This document shows, in pieces, positions 35,753-44,158 of a stretch of DNA of 64,000 nt. The translations under genes were made by a program, and so were the position numbers. The stretch comes from Rhodococcus jostii RHA1. GTDB lineage: Bacteria; Actinomycetota; Actinomycetes; Mycobacteriales; Mycobacteriaceae. How positions within the stretch are numbered: position 1 is the first letter of the stretch; every line of letters starts with the position of its first letter. The stretch is taken from contig NC_008271.1 in the NCBI RefSeq assembly GCF_000014565.1, forward strand, positions 62,001 to 126,000. The letters are read 5' to 3'. A model generated the notes under the pieces. It did no database searches, was not told the origin of the DNA, and worked only from the letters and a program-made list of their open reading frames with translations.

Positions 35753-37669
35753 CTATTCGAATGCCCCCTGCTTGGTCCACCACTCGTACATGGGTGTCAT
35801 GCCGTTCGGGTCGTCCGCGAAGACCTTTCCGATCGCCAGATCGGCTTCATTCGTCCAGGCGATGGCGGGCACCGGCGGGGTGTCGGCGGACATGAAACAC
35901 GCTACCTGGCCGACGGTCTGGGGTTCACCGTGCGAACTGTACGGGCCGGGGCCGCCGCCACCGCTCGGGCAGGAAATGACCTCCGTTTCGTTGAGGACAT
36001 CGTCGTAATGGCTCTGCAGTGCCGCGAGATCGGTGAACAGGAAGAAGCGGGCGGAGGGTGCACCGGTGGCTTGGTTCGGCTGGCAGGAGAGGGAGGAGAG
36101 TTCACCTGGGGTCGGCTGTTCCGATTGGCAGTTGAATTCGCCGTATCCGGTGGGCATGACCTGCATCAGCTGCTCATCGGCGGCGGTGAATTGGCCGGAC
36201 GGTTCCGGGGACGTCGGGGGTGCGGACACCGGCGCGGGAGCCGGTGCGGGCGGCGTGGGTGCCGGTTTCGCGAGCCACATCGCCACACCGGCCGCGGCCG
36301 CGACCACGACGAGCGCGGCGCCGGCGAAGACGATCCACATCCGCTTGGACGGACCCGGGCGCGGCGGCTGGCTCTGCTGGGGGCCGCCCCACCCCGGGGG
36401 TGGGGGTGGGCCGACCTGCGTGCTGTCCCACCCGGGGGGCGCGCCGGCCCCACCGTGCCCCGCGGTCGGTGAGTGCGAGTCGATCCAGGTGTCGGCGTTG
36501 GCATTCGGGGCACCGGGTTCGTGCGGTGGCACGGGGCCGTACGGCGGTGGTGTCGGCGTGTGGGTGCCGTACGGCGGTGGCGTCGGCGTGCGGGTGCCGT
36601 ACGGCGGTGGTGTCGGCGTGCGGGTGCCGTACGTCGGAGGTGTCGGCGTGCGGGTTCCGTACGGCAGAGGCGGCGGGGTGTCGACGTAGGTCGGTGGTGC
36701 GGGGGCGGGCGGCGGCGTGTGCGCCGGTGGGGGTGTGCCGGCCCGTCTCGCGACATCCGGCGGGCCTGGCTCGGCGGCGTCGCCCTGGGTTTTCTCGATG
36801 AGGGTGGCGGCCTCGTCCTGATCGCCGGCGCTGAGGGCGTCGTGGGCGGCGAGTGCGAGATCGCCGGCGGTGGCGTAGCGATCCTGCGGGCTCTTCGCCA
36901 TGCCGCGGGCGATGATGGCATCGAAGCCCGCCGGCACGCCGGGGCGCGCCACACTGGGCCGCGGTGGTGGCTCGAACAGGTGCGAGCTGATCTTCACCCG
37001 GATGCTGTCCGCCGGATACGGCCTGGCGCCGGTGAGGCATTCGTGTAGAACGCAGGCCAGCGAGTAGATGTCGGCGCGGTAGGTGACCTCGCTGCCGTCG
37101 CCCTCGAAGCGTTCGGGGGCCATGTAGTCGTAGGTACCGACGGCGGTTCCCAGGGTGGTCAGTTTTTCGTCGGTGGCCGTGTTCGCGATGCCGAAGTCGA
37201 CGAGGTAGGCGAAGTCCTCCCGGGTGACGAGGACGTTCTCCGGTTTCACATCGCGGTGGACGAGCTTGTCGGCATGGGCGGCGTCGAGGGCGGCGGCGAT
37301 CTGGCTGATGATGGCGACCGCCCGCGGCGGGGCCAGCGGCCCGTAGCGGGTCAACAGCGAGCGCAGGTCGGTGCCCTGCACCAGGCGCATGTCGATGTAC
37401 AGCACGCCGTTGACTTCGCCGTAGTCGTGGATCGGCACGACATGCGGTTCCTGCAGGCGGGCGGCGGCGTGCGATTCGCGGCGCAGACGTTCCCGAAAGA
37501 TCGGGTCATCGGCCAAGGCGTCGGGGAGGAGTTTGAGCGCCACGGTGCGGTCCTTGTCGAGGTCGTACGCCTCGTAGACCTCGCCCATGCCGCCTTTGCC
37601 GAGAAGCCTCTTGAGATGGTAATGCCCGAACTGGGTACCGATCCGTGATCCCTGCGCGGTGCCGCTCAT
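35753..37669 (-). CDS. transmembrane serine/threonine kinase, PknH-like
   Basis: 638 residues from ATG 37669 (AAGGGAGTG upstream). Kinase domain 15-275: GKGGMGEVYEA, Lys in TVALKLL, catalytic HRDVKPENVLV at about 138, DFGIA, and GTYDYMAPE. Then a Pro-rich juxtamembrane region with five near-tandem PPYGTRTPT units (DNA about 36538-36665), a transmembrane helix at about 443-466, and an extracellular sensor domain with paired cysteines (NCQSEQ, LSCQPN, VISCPSG, VACFMS), as in PknH-type kinases. It lies tail-to-tail with the FHA-ABC gene and divergent from marR. Likely targets are the FHA proteins encoded nearby. Upstream in-frame ATGs would only add disordered sequence. Confidence 0.93.
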   Translation of the reverse strand: MSGTAQGSRIGTQFGHYHLKRLLGKGGMGEVYEAYDLDKDRTVALKLLPDALADDPIFRERLRRESHAAARLQEPHVVPIHDYGEVNGVLYIDMRLVQGTDLRSLLTRYGPLAPPRAVAIISQIAAALDAAHADKLVHRDVKPENVLVTREDFAYLVDFGIANTATDEKLTTLGTAVGTYDYMAPERFEGDGSEVTYRADIYSLACVLHECLTGARPYPADSIRVKISSHLFEPPPRPSVARPGVPAGFDAIIARGMAKSPQDRYATAGDLALAAHDALSAGDQDEAATLIEKTQGDAAEPGPPDVARRAGTPPPAHTPPPAPAPPTYVDTPPPLPYGTRTPTPPTYGTRTPTPPPYGTRTPTPPPYGTHTPTPPPYGPVPPHEPGAPNANADTWIDSHSPTAGHGGAGAPPGWDSTQVGPPPPPGWGGPQQSQPPRPGPSKRMWIVFAGAALVVVAAAAGVAMWLAKPAPTPPAPAPAPVSAPPTSPEPSGQFTAADEQLMQVMPTGYGEFNCQSEQPTPGELSSLSCQPNQATGAPSARFFLFTDLAALQSHYDDVLNETEVISCPSGGGGPGPYSSHGEPQTVGQVACFMSADTPPVPAIAWTNEADLAIGKVFADDPNGMTPMYEWWTKQGAFE

Positions 37670-37933
37670 CGTTGCACTCCCTTCGGCGCGATGGTCGCAG
37701 GCGGCCTTCCGCCGGCGACCATCGTGATCGGCAAGGGGAACGGGGAGTGCAGGTCGAGCGGTGGCCTCTGTCGCCTCGGGCGGGCCGCGCACGCGATCGG
37801 CGCAGGACTGGTGTTGCGGCGGGCAGGACCACGGCGCTGTAGAGGAAGCTCCCGCCCAGATTCCCCTCCATCGCTAGATCGCCTCGCGCGCGAGGCCGAC
37901 AAAGTCGTTGCGCTACCACCCCGACTCTAATAG

Positions 37934-37946
37934 CTCGGTAGCCGAG
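37934..37946. promoter_or_regulatory. CTCGG-TAG-CCGAG operator upstream of marR
   Basis: An inverted repeat of 5-base arms, 57 bp before the marR start and in the divergent gap to the PknH-like kinase gene. The same arms with a 3-base centre form the core of the longer perfect palindrome at 40805-40829 upstream of the PknD-like kinase gene. Sharing of the core suggests one DNA-binding protein, most simply the MarR protein itself. Confidence 0.55.
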
Positions 37947-38002
37947 ACACAAGGAATCCTGAAGGCACGGAGCCCTGGTCGATCCCGGGTACTCTGACAG
38001 GC

Positions 38003-38491
38003 ATGGAACGCGATATTCGCTTGGCGCTGGCCGTCCGCGATCTGGTCTTGGCGGTGGAGCGGTATCGCGGTCACGCGGCGCGCGGGCACCTGCGCATCGG
38101 CGTGACCGAGACCGTGGCACTGGGCCATCTCTACGTCAACGGCCCCCTGACCGCGAGCGAACTCGCCGCCGAACTGACCATCACCAGTGCCTCCGCGACC
38201 GAACTCGTCGACCGGATCGAGCAGGCCGGATACGCCCGACGGGTGCCGCATCCCACCGACCGGCGCAAGCGACTCATCTCGCTCAGCGACCACGGCCGCG
38301 ACGAATTCAGTCGCATCTACGGGGAACTCGGCGAGATGCTCGGCGAGGTCTACCACCCGATGCCCCCCGCCGATCAGCGCCTGATCGATCAATTCATCAC
38401 CGAGGCCAGCGCCGCCATCAACAACCGGGTCCGGGCGGACGCGAAACCGCAGACCTCCCGACGAGCGCTGGACGACAAGACCACGGCCTGA
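38003..38491 (+). CDS. MarR-family transcriptional regulator
   Basis: 162 residues, a winged-helix dimeric repressor: helix-turn-helix LTASELAAELTITSASATEL, then VDRIEQAGYARRVPHPTDRR with the wing, and RLISLSDHG. Length and pattern are typical. It is divergent from the PknH-like kinase and convergent with the PknD-like kinase. Two related inverted repeats, one upstream of this gene and one upstream of the PknD-like gene, are likely operators, implying autoregulation and control of the kinase. The ligand is unknown. No clear ribosome-binding site upstream of the ATG. Confidence 0.9.
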   Translation: MERDIRLALAVRDLVLAVERYRGHAARGHLRIGVTETVALGHLYVNGPLTASELAAELTITSASATELVDRIEQAGYARRVPHPTDRRKRLISLSDHGRDEFSRIYGELGEMLGEVYHPMPPADQRLIDQFITEASAAINNRVRADAKPQTSRRALDDKTTA

Positions 38492-38633
38492 CGGGCGCGC
38501 CGGTGGCAGGGGCTCTCGCTCTCGTCGACCCCGCGGGATCGCACCCGGATGGAGCGCGGATCGGGGTCTTCATGCGCGGCACTCGATCCGAGTGGCTCCC
38601 TGCAGGTCGAGGGGCCACCTTGGTCGCCAGGGG

Positions 38634-40553
38634 CTATGCCAGTTCGAGCACCCGGTCGTTCCCGAGGTCGGAGAGGTAGAGGTGACCATCGTCGCCGGTG
38701 GCGATTCCGGCGGGTCGATCGAGGCCCGTGAACGGAAGAGTGGCCGGGGCCGATGAACCGGACTCCAGTTCGAACACGTCGTTGGAGTCCAGGGTGGTCA
38801 GCAGCACCTCGCCGTCGTCGGAGACCGCCACCGCGTTCGGTGCGTGAACGTCACTGAACGGCAGGGTGGTGGGGGTGGACGCTCCGGCCGTGAGCTCGAG
38901 GACCCGATGGTTCCGCGAGTCGGGGACGATGACATCGCCCGCATCGCTCACGGTGACATCGGTGGGCCGGCTGAGTCCGGTGAACGGCAGCGTGGTGGGA
39001 GTGGCGGACCCGGCGGCCAGTTTCAGGACCCGGTTGTTGCCCCCGTCTGCGACATAGACGTCCCCGCCGTCGCTGACCGAAACCCCAAGGGGTTCATCGA
39101 GTCCGGTGAACGGCAGGGTAGTGGGAGTGGCGGAGCCGGCGACCAGTTCGAGGACCCGGTTATTGCCCGTGTCCGCGACGTAGACGTTCCCGCGGGCGTC
39201 CACCGCCACCGCCAGCGGGTCGTCGAGCCCGCTGAAGGGCAGCACCGTCTGGGTGGTTGCGCCGCTGGCCAGTTCGAGAACGCGGTTGTTTAAGGAATCG
39301 GCGACGAACACGGTCCCGTCCGCGTCGACCGCGACCCCCTGTGGGCTCGCCAGGCCGGTGAAGGCGAGCGCGGTCTGGGTCCGGGCGGCCGGTGGGTGCG
39401 GCGACGCGAGATAGGCGGCGACCGCACCCACCCCCGCGCCCACGACCACCATCGCGGCCAGCACACCGACCACGATCGTCGTCGTGCGTCGCCACCAGCG
39501 CACCGGTCCGGCCTGCCCACCTGCGCGGGTGCCGCCCGGCCGGTCTGCGCCCTCGACACCCCGGTGGGGCGGCGGGGTGTCGATTCGCACCCGGCGGGGC
39601 GGGGTCGCCGCCCGGACCTGAGGAGGAGGGCTCGGGGCGCGGATCCGGTCCGGTACCGGGGGTGTCGGCGGGGTCCGGATCTCCCGTGGTCCGGGCGCCG
39701 GCCGGGGGGACGACAGGGCGCTGCGCGCCGCCTGCGCCAACGCGCCGCAACTGTCGAACCGGGTGTCGCGGTCCTTCGCCAACGCCTGCCGGATCACCGG
39801 ATCCATCGCGTCGGGAAGCGAGGGTCGCAGCACGGTCGGCCGCGGGATCGGCTGGTTGAGATGCGCATCGACCACCGCAGCGGCCGACCCCGAGTACGGG
39901 AGCCGACCGGTCAACAACTGGAACAGCATGCACCCGAGGGAATACACGTCGGCGCGGGGATCGAGTTCGACCCCCGCCACCAGAGCCTCGGGTGCCGCAT
40001 ACACCAGGGTGGCCACCAGCATGCCCGTCCTGGTCAGACGCCGGGTCTCGTCCAGGTTCTTCGCGATCCCGAAGTCCGTCAGCAACACTCGCCACACCCC
40101 GCCGCCGGCGGCCGGTCGCCCGGCGAGCAGCACGTTGGCCGGCTTGACGTCGCGATGCAGGATGCCGTGCTCGTGCGCGAAGTCGAGGGCCTGCCCAATT
40201 TCGGCGACGATGTGGACGGCCAGATCCGGTGGCAGCGGGCCGCGCCGCAGCAGCGTCGCCGCGTCCGTTCCCGCCACGTACTGCATGGCGATCCAGAGTC
40301 GGTCCCCCTCGCAGCCCCGGTCATATACAGTCACGATATTGGGGTGCTCGAGTCGCGCGGCGTGTTCGGCCTCGCGCACGAACCGCGCCCGCACGTAGTC
40401 GTCGGCGGTCCCATCGAGAACTTTCACCGCGACCCCCCGGGGCAGACTCCCGTGCCGCGCCAGATAGACCGTGCCCATCCCCCCGGTACCGAGCACCCGC
40501 TCGATCGTGTATCCGGCGAACATCGCACCCGGCACCAGATCGTGCTCGCTCAT
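38634..40553 (-). CDS. transmembrane serine/threonine kinase with NHL beta-propeller (PknD-like)
   Basis: 639 residues from ATG 40553. Kinase domain about 12-270: GTGGMGTVYLA, GVAVKVL, ILHRDVKPANVLL at about 132, LTDFGIAKN. A Pro/Arg-rich linker and a transmembrane helix (VGVLAAMVVVGAGVGAVAAY) at about 357-383 lead to an extracellular six-bladed NHL propeller: six repeats with the pattern GLD-P-GVAV-DGDVYVAD-GNNRVLEL. M. tuberculosis PknD has this architecture. In-frame ATGs at about 40604 and 40712 could lengthen the N-terminus. The perfect 25-bp palindrome at 40805-40829 lies upstream and probably binds the neighbouring MarR protein. The propeller suggests sensing of an envelope or external ligand. 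Confidence 0.94.
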   Translation of the reverse strand: MSEHDLVPGAMFAGYTIERVLGTGGMGTVYLARHGSLPRGVAVKVLDGTADDYVRARFVREAEHAARLEHPNIVTVYDRGCEGDRLWIAMQYVAGTDAATLLRRGPLPPDLAVHIVAEIGQALDFAHEHGILHRDVKPANVLLAGRPAAGGGVWRVLLTDFGIAKNLDETRRLTRTGMLVATLVYAAPEALVAGVELDPRADVYSLGCMLFQLLTGRLPYSGSAAAVVDAHLNQPIPRPTVLRPSLPDAMDPVIRQALAKDRDTRFDSCGALAQAARSALSSPRPAPGPREIRTPPTPPVPDRIRAPSPPPQVRAATPPRRVRIDTPPPHRGVEGADRPGGTRAGGQAGPVRWWRRTTTIVVGVLAAMVVVGAGVGAVAAYLASPHPPAARTQTALAFTGLASPQGVAVDADGTVFVADSLNNRVLELASGATTQTVLPFSGLDDPLAVAVDARGNVYVADTGNNRVLELVAGSATPTTLPFTGLDEPLGVSVSDGGDVYVADGGNNRVLKLAAGSATPTTLPFTGLSRPTDVTVSDAGDVIVPDSRNHRVLELTAGASTPTTLPFSDVHAPNAVAVSDDGEVLLTTLDSNDVFELESGSSAPATLPFTGLDRPAGIATGDDGHLYLSDLGNDRVLELA

Positions 40554-41038
40554 CCCCACGCACCCACCCTGCCCATCACAGGAGACCGCCTCACTCATTT
40601 CCGGTGTGCACGAGTAGTCGTCCTCGTGAGCGTCACGGTCGAGGTCACCGCCGCCCTTACGGACCAGCCACCACACGAGCCCCACCTCGCCTGATGAACC
40701 GATCCATGGCACGCACCACGAATGGTCGGCATGCCCGCCACGCCCGCCACGCGAGCAGCAGCGGTCCCTCGGACGACCGGCAGACCGCTCGAACGCACCA
40801 CCAAGTATAACTCGGTATCCGAGTTATACGGGTGCCGAGGTGGATCGTCGCGCCTCCGAACACCCGCGATCATGCGTCCGCCGAGAACTCCGGGTCCGCC
40901 TTCGCGTTCGGCGTCGGTGGGGCGGCGTGAACGAGGGCGCTGCCCGCGTCCGGGCACAGAAACCACTCCACCTGCTCTCGCGGACAGACCCACCCGTGCC
41001 CCCGCACCGCTGGCGGCACAGGGGCACGAGGACCGCGC
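40554..41038. other. regulatory region upstream of the PknD-like kinase
   Basis: 485 bp, downstream of the DUF732-like gene and upstream of the kinase. Besides the operator palindrome I see no gene. The first 160 bp may be coding if the kinase starts at an upstream ATG. Confidence 0.5.
40805..40829. promoter_or_regulatory. perfect 25-bp operator palindrome upstream of the PknD-like kinase
   Basis: GTATAACTCGG (40805-40815), spacer TAT, and CCGAGTTATAC (40819-40829): two perfect 11-base arms. The core CTCGG-TAN-CCGAG recurs at 37934-37946 upstream of marR. Size, symmetry and AT-rich outer arms fit a MarR-family operator. Confidence 0.75.
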
Positions 41039-41392
41039 TCAGACGGGCAGCTGGTCGGTGTACTGAGGGCAGTACACCGACACCGAACCACCGATGACGT
41101 AACCCACCTCGTACGCGGACAGGGACGAATGCTGCAGACCTTCCGCAGCGACCTCCTCGAAGGTGGCGCCATCAGCGAATTCGCCGCAGATGTGATGGGC
41201 CAGCCCGACCCCGGCGTCGTCAGTGCTGAACGCGATCCCTTCATCGGCCATGCCCTCGACGAACACCGCGTCCTGGCCGGAGAGCGACGAGGCGGTATCG
41301 GCGTTGGCGACCGAGACGGCACCGAGGGCACTCACCCCGATCACGGCGGCCAGGGTCAGGGTGCGGGCGGCGGTGGTGATACGAATGGACAT
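41039..41392 (-). CDS. secreted DUF732-like protein
   Basis: 117 residues from ATG 41392 (AAAGGA 8-10 bases upstream). Signal peptide 1-31 (LTLAAVIGVSALGAVSVANA), then a small all-helical domain with two cysteines that can pair (HHICGEFADG and VSVYCPQYTD). FVEGMADEGIAF, then GLAHHICGEFADGATFEEV and ending in YCP is the mycobacterial DUF732 pattern. Function unknown; such proteins are exported. It reads toward the PknD-like kinase on the same strand but is separated by 485 bp with an operator. Confidence 0.82.
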   Translation of the reverse strand: MSIRITTAARTLTLAAVIGVSALGAVSVANADTASSLSGQDAVFVEGMADEGIAFSTDDAGVGLAHHICGEFADGATFEEVAAEGLQHSSLSAYEVGYVIGGSVSVYCPQYTDQLPV

Positions 41393-41578
41393 GACAGGCG
41401 TTCCTTTTGTCTTCGTCGGGGGAAACTGACAAGAGAAAGTCTGGGAGACCGGCCTGATCGAACCCTTACCGAATTCTTGAACGCCCGAGAATGAAACCGA
41501 CAGGCAGGCCACCGAGCTCGACACCATGAATCGTCCCGCGTTCGATGCACCCCTTCCTTCTCGGGGCAGGTGATCCTC

Positions 41579-42412
41579 ATGCCGAATAGCTACCGCGCCC
41601 AGGTACGGGAGGAAGGCCGTGCGCCTGGCCCTCGAGCACCGCCACGGGTACACCTGACGAGTACGAGGCGATCCGCACGATCACCGAGCGGATATCACCG
41701 AAGACGGATACGGCGCGGTGCGGGTCCATAAGGCGGAATCGGGCGATGGCGACATGCCCGCTGCGCCGGCATCCGAGGCCAAAGCTGAACTGCAGGCATG
41801 GCGAGGAAGAACGCCGAGCCGGAGAAGACCATCGAAATACTAAAGACTGCAACGCCTTTATCCGATCGGAAGTGCTACCCCCCACACACACATGATCCCG
41901 ATTCATCACCGAACATCGCGATCAGCTGCCGGTCGCACCGATCCACCGGGTGCCCACCGAGCACCGGTGCACCATCGCCCCGAGGACCTTCTACGCCTGA
42001 CGCAAGACCGCGATCGCGGCGCGAGCGGAAAACCTGCACGTTGCGGACGATGCCCGGTGACCCATTGCGCGAAAAAAATATTCATCACATCAGGGTCGCA
42101 ATATACGGCTCTGCGCTTCGCAGGAGACCCTGTTCTTAAAGGGACTGCTGCCGTCGATCGGGACGTTGGCCGACGCCTTCGACAACGCCCTCACCGAGAC
42201 GACGGCCGGGCCTACACGACCGAGTGCATCGCTGACCACTCCCCGTTCCGCGTCGGGCCGTTGCGCACCGTCAGCGACGTCGAGGAGGCCACTTCGGCGT
42301 TGGACACACTGGTACAACACCGCCCGGCTGATGCACCGGCCCGGGCGGATCCCGCCCACCGAGTACGACGTCAAGCAGTACGCTGCACACCGTGCCGATC
42401 AACCGTTCGCAC
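41579..42412 (+). pseudogene. decayed IS3-family element (orfA and orfB remnants)
   Basis: Pieces in three frames follow an IS3 element in order: orfA-like RLALEHRHGYT and DEYEAIRTITERI (41580-41700) and a tail EKTIEILKTAT (about 41830); orfB-like FITEHRDQLPVAPIHRV with TIAPRTFYA then a stop (41920-42000); and the DDE end GSQYTALRF, LPSIGTLADAFDNALTETT, AYTTECIADHSPFRVGPLRT, SALDTL / HWYNTARLMHRPGRIPP-EYD (42090-42400). Several frameshifts and deletions; inactive. Confidence 0.85.
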
Positions 42413-42636
42413 ACAAACAACACTGTGTGCATCAGACTCGGGATGGTTCACAATCCCCCGTCCGAGGCAGTTCGCCGCGGACGCAGGCGACGCCGGGCAG
42501 AAGCGGCCCACGCACAGGTATGGCCGTCCCGCACCGTGAACCCCCTGCCTCACCGCACAACCCGGCCAACGACCTCCCGGAGTACGGTCCACCGCCGCTG
42601 ATCGGGCACGGCGAAACCCTCTCCCCCACACACGAC

Positions 42637-42676
42637 TACGTCCGCCCCGGTCCAACATCGGACCGGGGCGGACGTA
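42637..42676 (-). terminator. perfect 17-bp hairpin, terminator of the small secreted protein gene
   Basis: TACGTCCGCCCCGGTCC (42637-42653) and its exact complement (42660-42676) flank a 6-base loop. It begins 16 bases after the stop codon of the minus-strand gene 42693-42875. Very stable and GC-rich. Confidence 0.85.
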
Positions 42677-42692
42677 ATGCAGGGCAGCCGTA

Positions 42693-42875
42693 TCAGCAAT
42701 ACCAATACGTGGTCGAATAACCGTCGTCATACCAGCAGATGTAGACGTCGTCGGTGTGGCGCGGCGCGCCGGCCGAAGCCGCGTTCGCTGCGCCGACACC
42801 ACCGAGCACGGACAAGCCGATAACCGACAACAACATCGACGAACGGGCAAAACGGCGGATGTGGGGGGTAAACAT
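42693..42875 (-). CDS. 60-residue secreted peptide
   Basis: ATG at 42875 with GAGGAG 9 bases upstream. Residues 1-33 are a signal peptide (basic start, then LLSVIGLSVLGGVGAANAAS). The mature 27-residue part is rich in Tyr, Trp and Asp and has two cysteines (DDVYICWYDDGYSTTYWYC). A perfect terminator follows. No family recognised; it could be a small surface or signalling peptide. The two cysteines could form a disulfide. Confidence 0.75.
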   Translation of the reverse strand: MFTPHIRRFARSSMLLSVIGLSVLGGVGAANAASAGAPRHTDDVYICWYDDGYSTTYWYC

Positions 42876-43132
42876 GGCGGAAACTCCTCAAAACGGGGCG
42901 GAATGACAAATCCAAGAATCCGCCCCCGCCCTTACCGATCCCTTATCAACTCCTGACCGATGAACCCCTCCTCCACCGGAGCTCAAACCCTCACCGATCG
43001 TGCATCCCTGCGCCTCGACGAGATGCGTGAGGACCTCCGACGCGAACTAGTACTACAGGGCTAATGCCTGGATCTTGAGTCGGCGCCTGAAGTGGTGTCT
43101 GCGGGCATCGGCTTGGGGCTCGCGTCGGAAGC

Positions 43133-43829
43133 ATGACCAGTCGGCTGGCCAAGAGCGGTGCACGGAAGAAGACCGACCAGCTCGAAGAGGCGCTGCGCGG
43201 ATTCTTCACCGACCACCACGCGACGATTCTGAAGATGATGCTCGACAACAGCGACCGGATCGGCGCCCAGATCCCGCACTCGACGCGCTGATCGAGGACG
43301 CGATCAGCCTTTCTCCCGACAGGCGACCCGCCTCGCTGACATCGTCGGCGTGAACACCGTTGCCGCCGCCGAGTTGATCGCCGAGACCGGGGTCGACATG
43401 ACCCGATTCCCATCCGCCGCGCATCTGGTGTCGTGGGCGAAGTTCTGCCCGCAGACCCACCAGTCCGCCGGCAAGTCCATGAGCAAGGGCCGCGGAAAGG
43501 GCAACCCATGGCTGGCCGGCACTCTCGGCCGCATCGCGTTCGCCAACTCCCGCGCCGACACCTTCCTGGGCACCCGCTATCGGCGCCTCGCGCGACGCCG
43601 CGGCAAGCAGAAGGCGATCGTCGCCACCGGCAACTCGGTACTCACCGTCGTCTACCACCTACTCTCGGACCCAGACGCCGAATTCTGCGACCTCGGGCCC
43701 GGATACTACGAATCCCGGATCAACAAACACCGCCGCGCCCGCGACCTCGCCACCCAGCTCCAGGCACTCACCGGCCAGCACATCGCCATCCGCGACGGCA
43801 AAGCCGTCATCACCGACACCGCCGCCTGA
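43133..43829 (+). pseudogene. IS110-family transposase, truncated and frameshifted
   Basis: Begins mid-gene with SRLAKSGARKKTDQLEEALR and FFTDHHATILKMMLDN, shifts frame near 43270 and again near 43340, then reads ELIAETGVDMTRFPSAAHLV, SWAKFCPQTHQSAGK, RYRRLARRRGKQKAIVATGN and HLLSDPDAEFCDLGPGYYE: the IS110 C-terminal transposase domain. The N-terminal DEDD half is missing. Confidence 0.85.
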
Positions 43830-43832
43830 CCC

Positions 43833-44158
43833 CAAACTCAACGCGGCAGAACAACATAACCCGGCTCAGCCGGGTGCCTTCGGTCTGCCCACTCATCATC
43901 CTATTTTCGGGTCATACAAGGACTGATCCGATCCCCGTCCGGGAGCAAACAACACTCGACCCGAATCGCGCCGACGTGCGTGTAACGCCGCGGCCTCCAC
44001 CGCGAATAACCAGCGAACGCTCTCGCGCCCACTACGGGGCACGGGAGAAAGGCAACAACCCTCCTGATGTCGACACCTCGGGTGGGGCGTGTCGTCACGG
44101 GTGCCGAGGGGTGCGCAGCGAAGAATCGACGTAGAACGCGACAGTCGAGGAGGGTGCC
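43833..44158. other. intergenic region upstream of the hydrolase
   Basis: 326 bp. It contains one copy of the recurring GGGG-CGTGTCGTC-type motif (44083) and the GAGGAGG ribosome-binding site of the hydrolase; otherwise nothing supported. Confidence 0.5.

Noticed and set aside
39160..40694. Long frames on both strands within the PknD-like kinase gene
   Set aside because: Shadows of the kinase gene, whose motifs and NHL repeats are complete in one frame.
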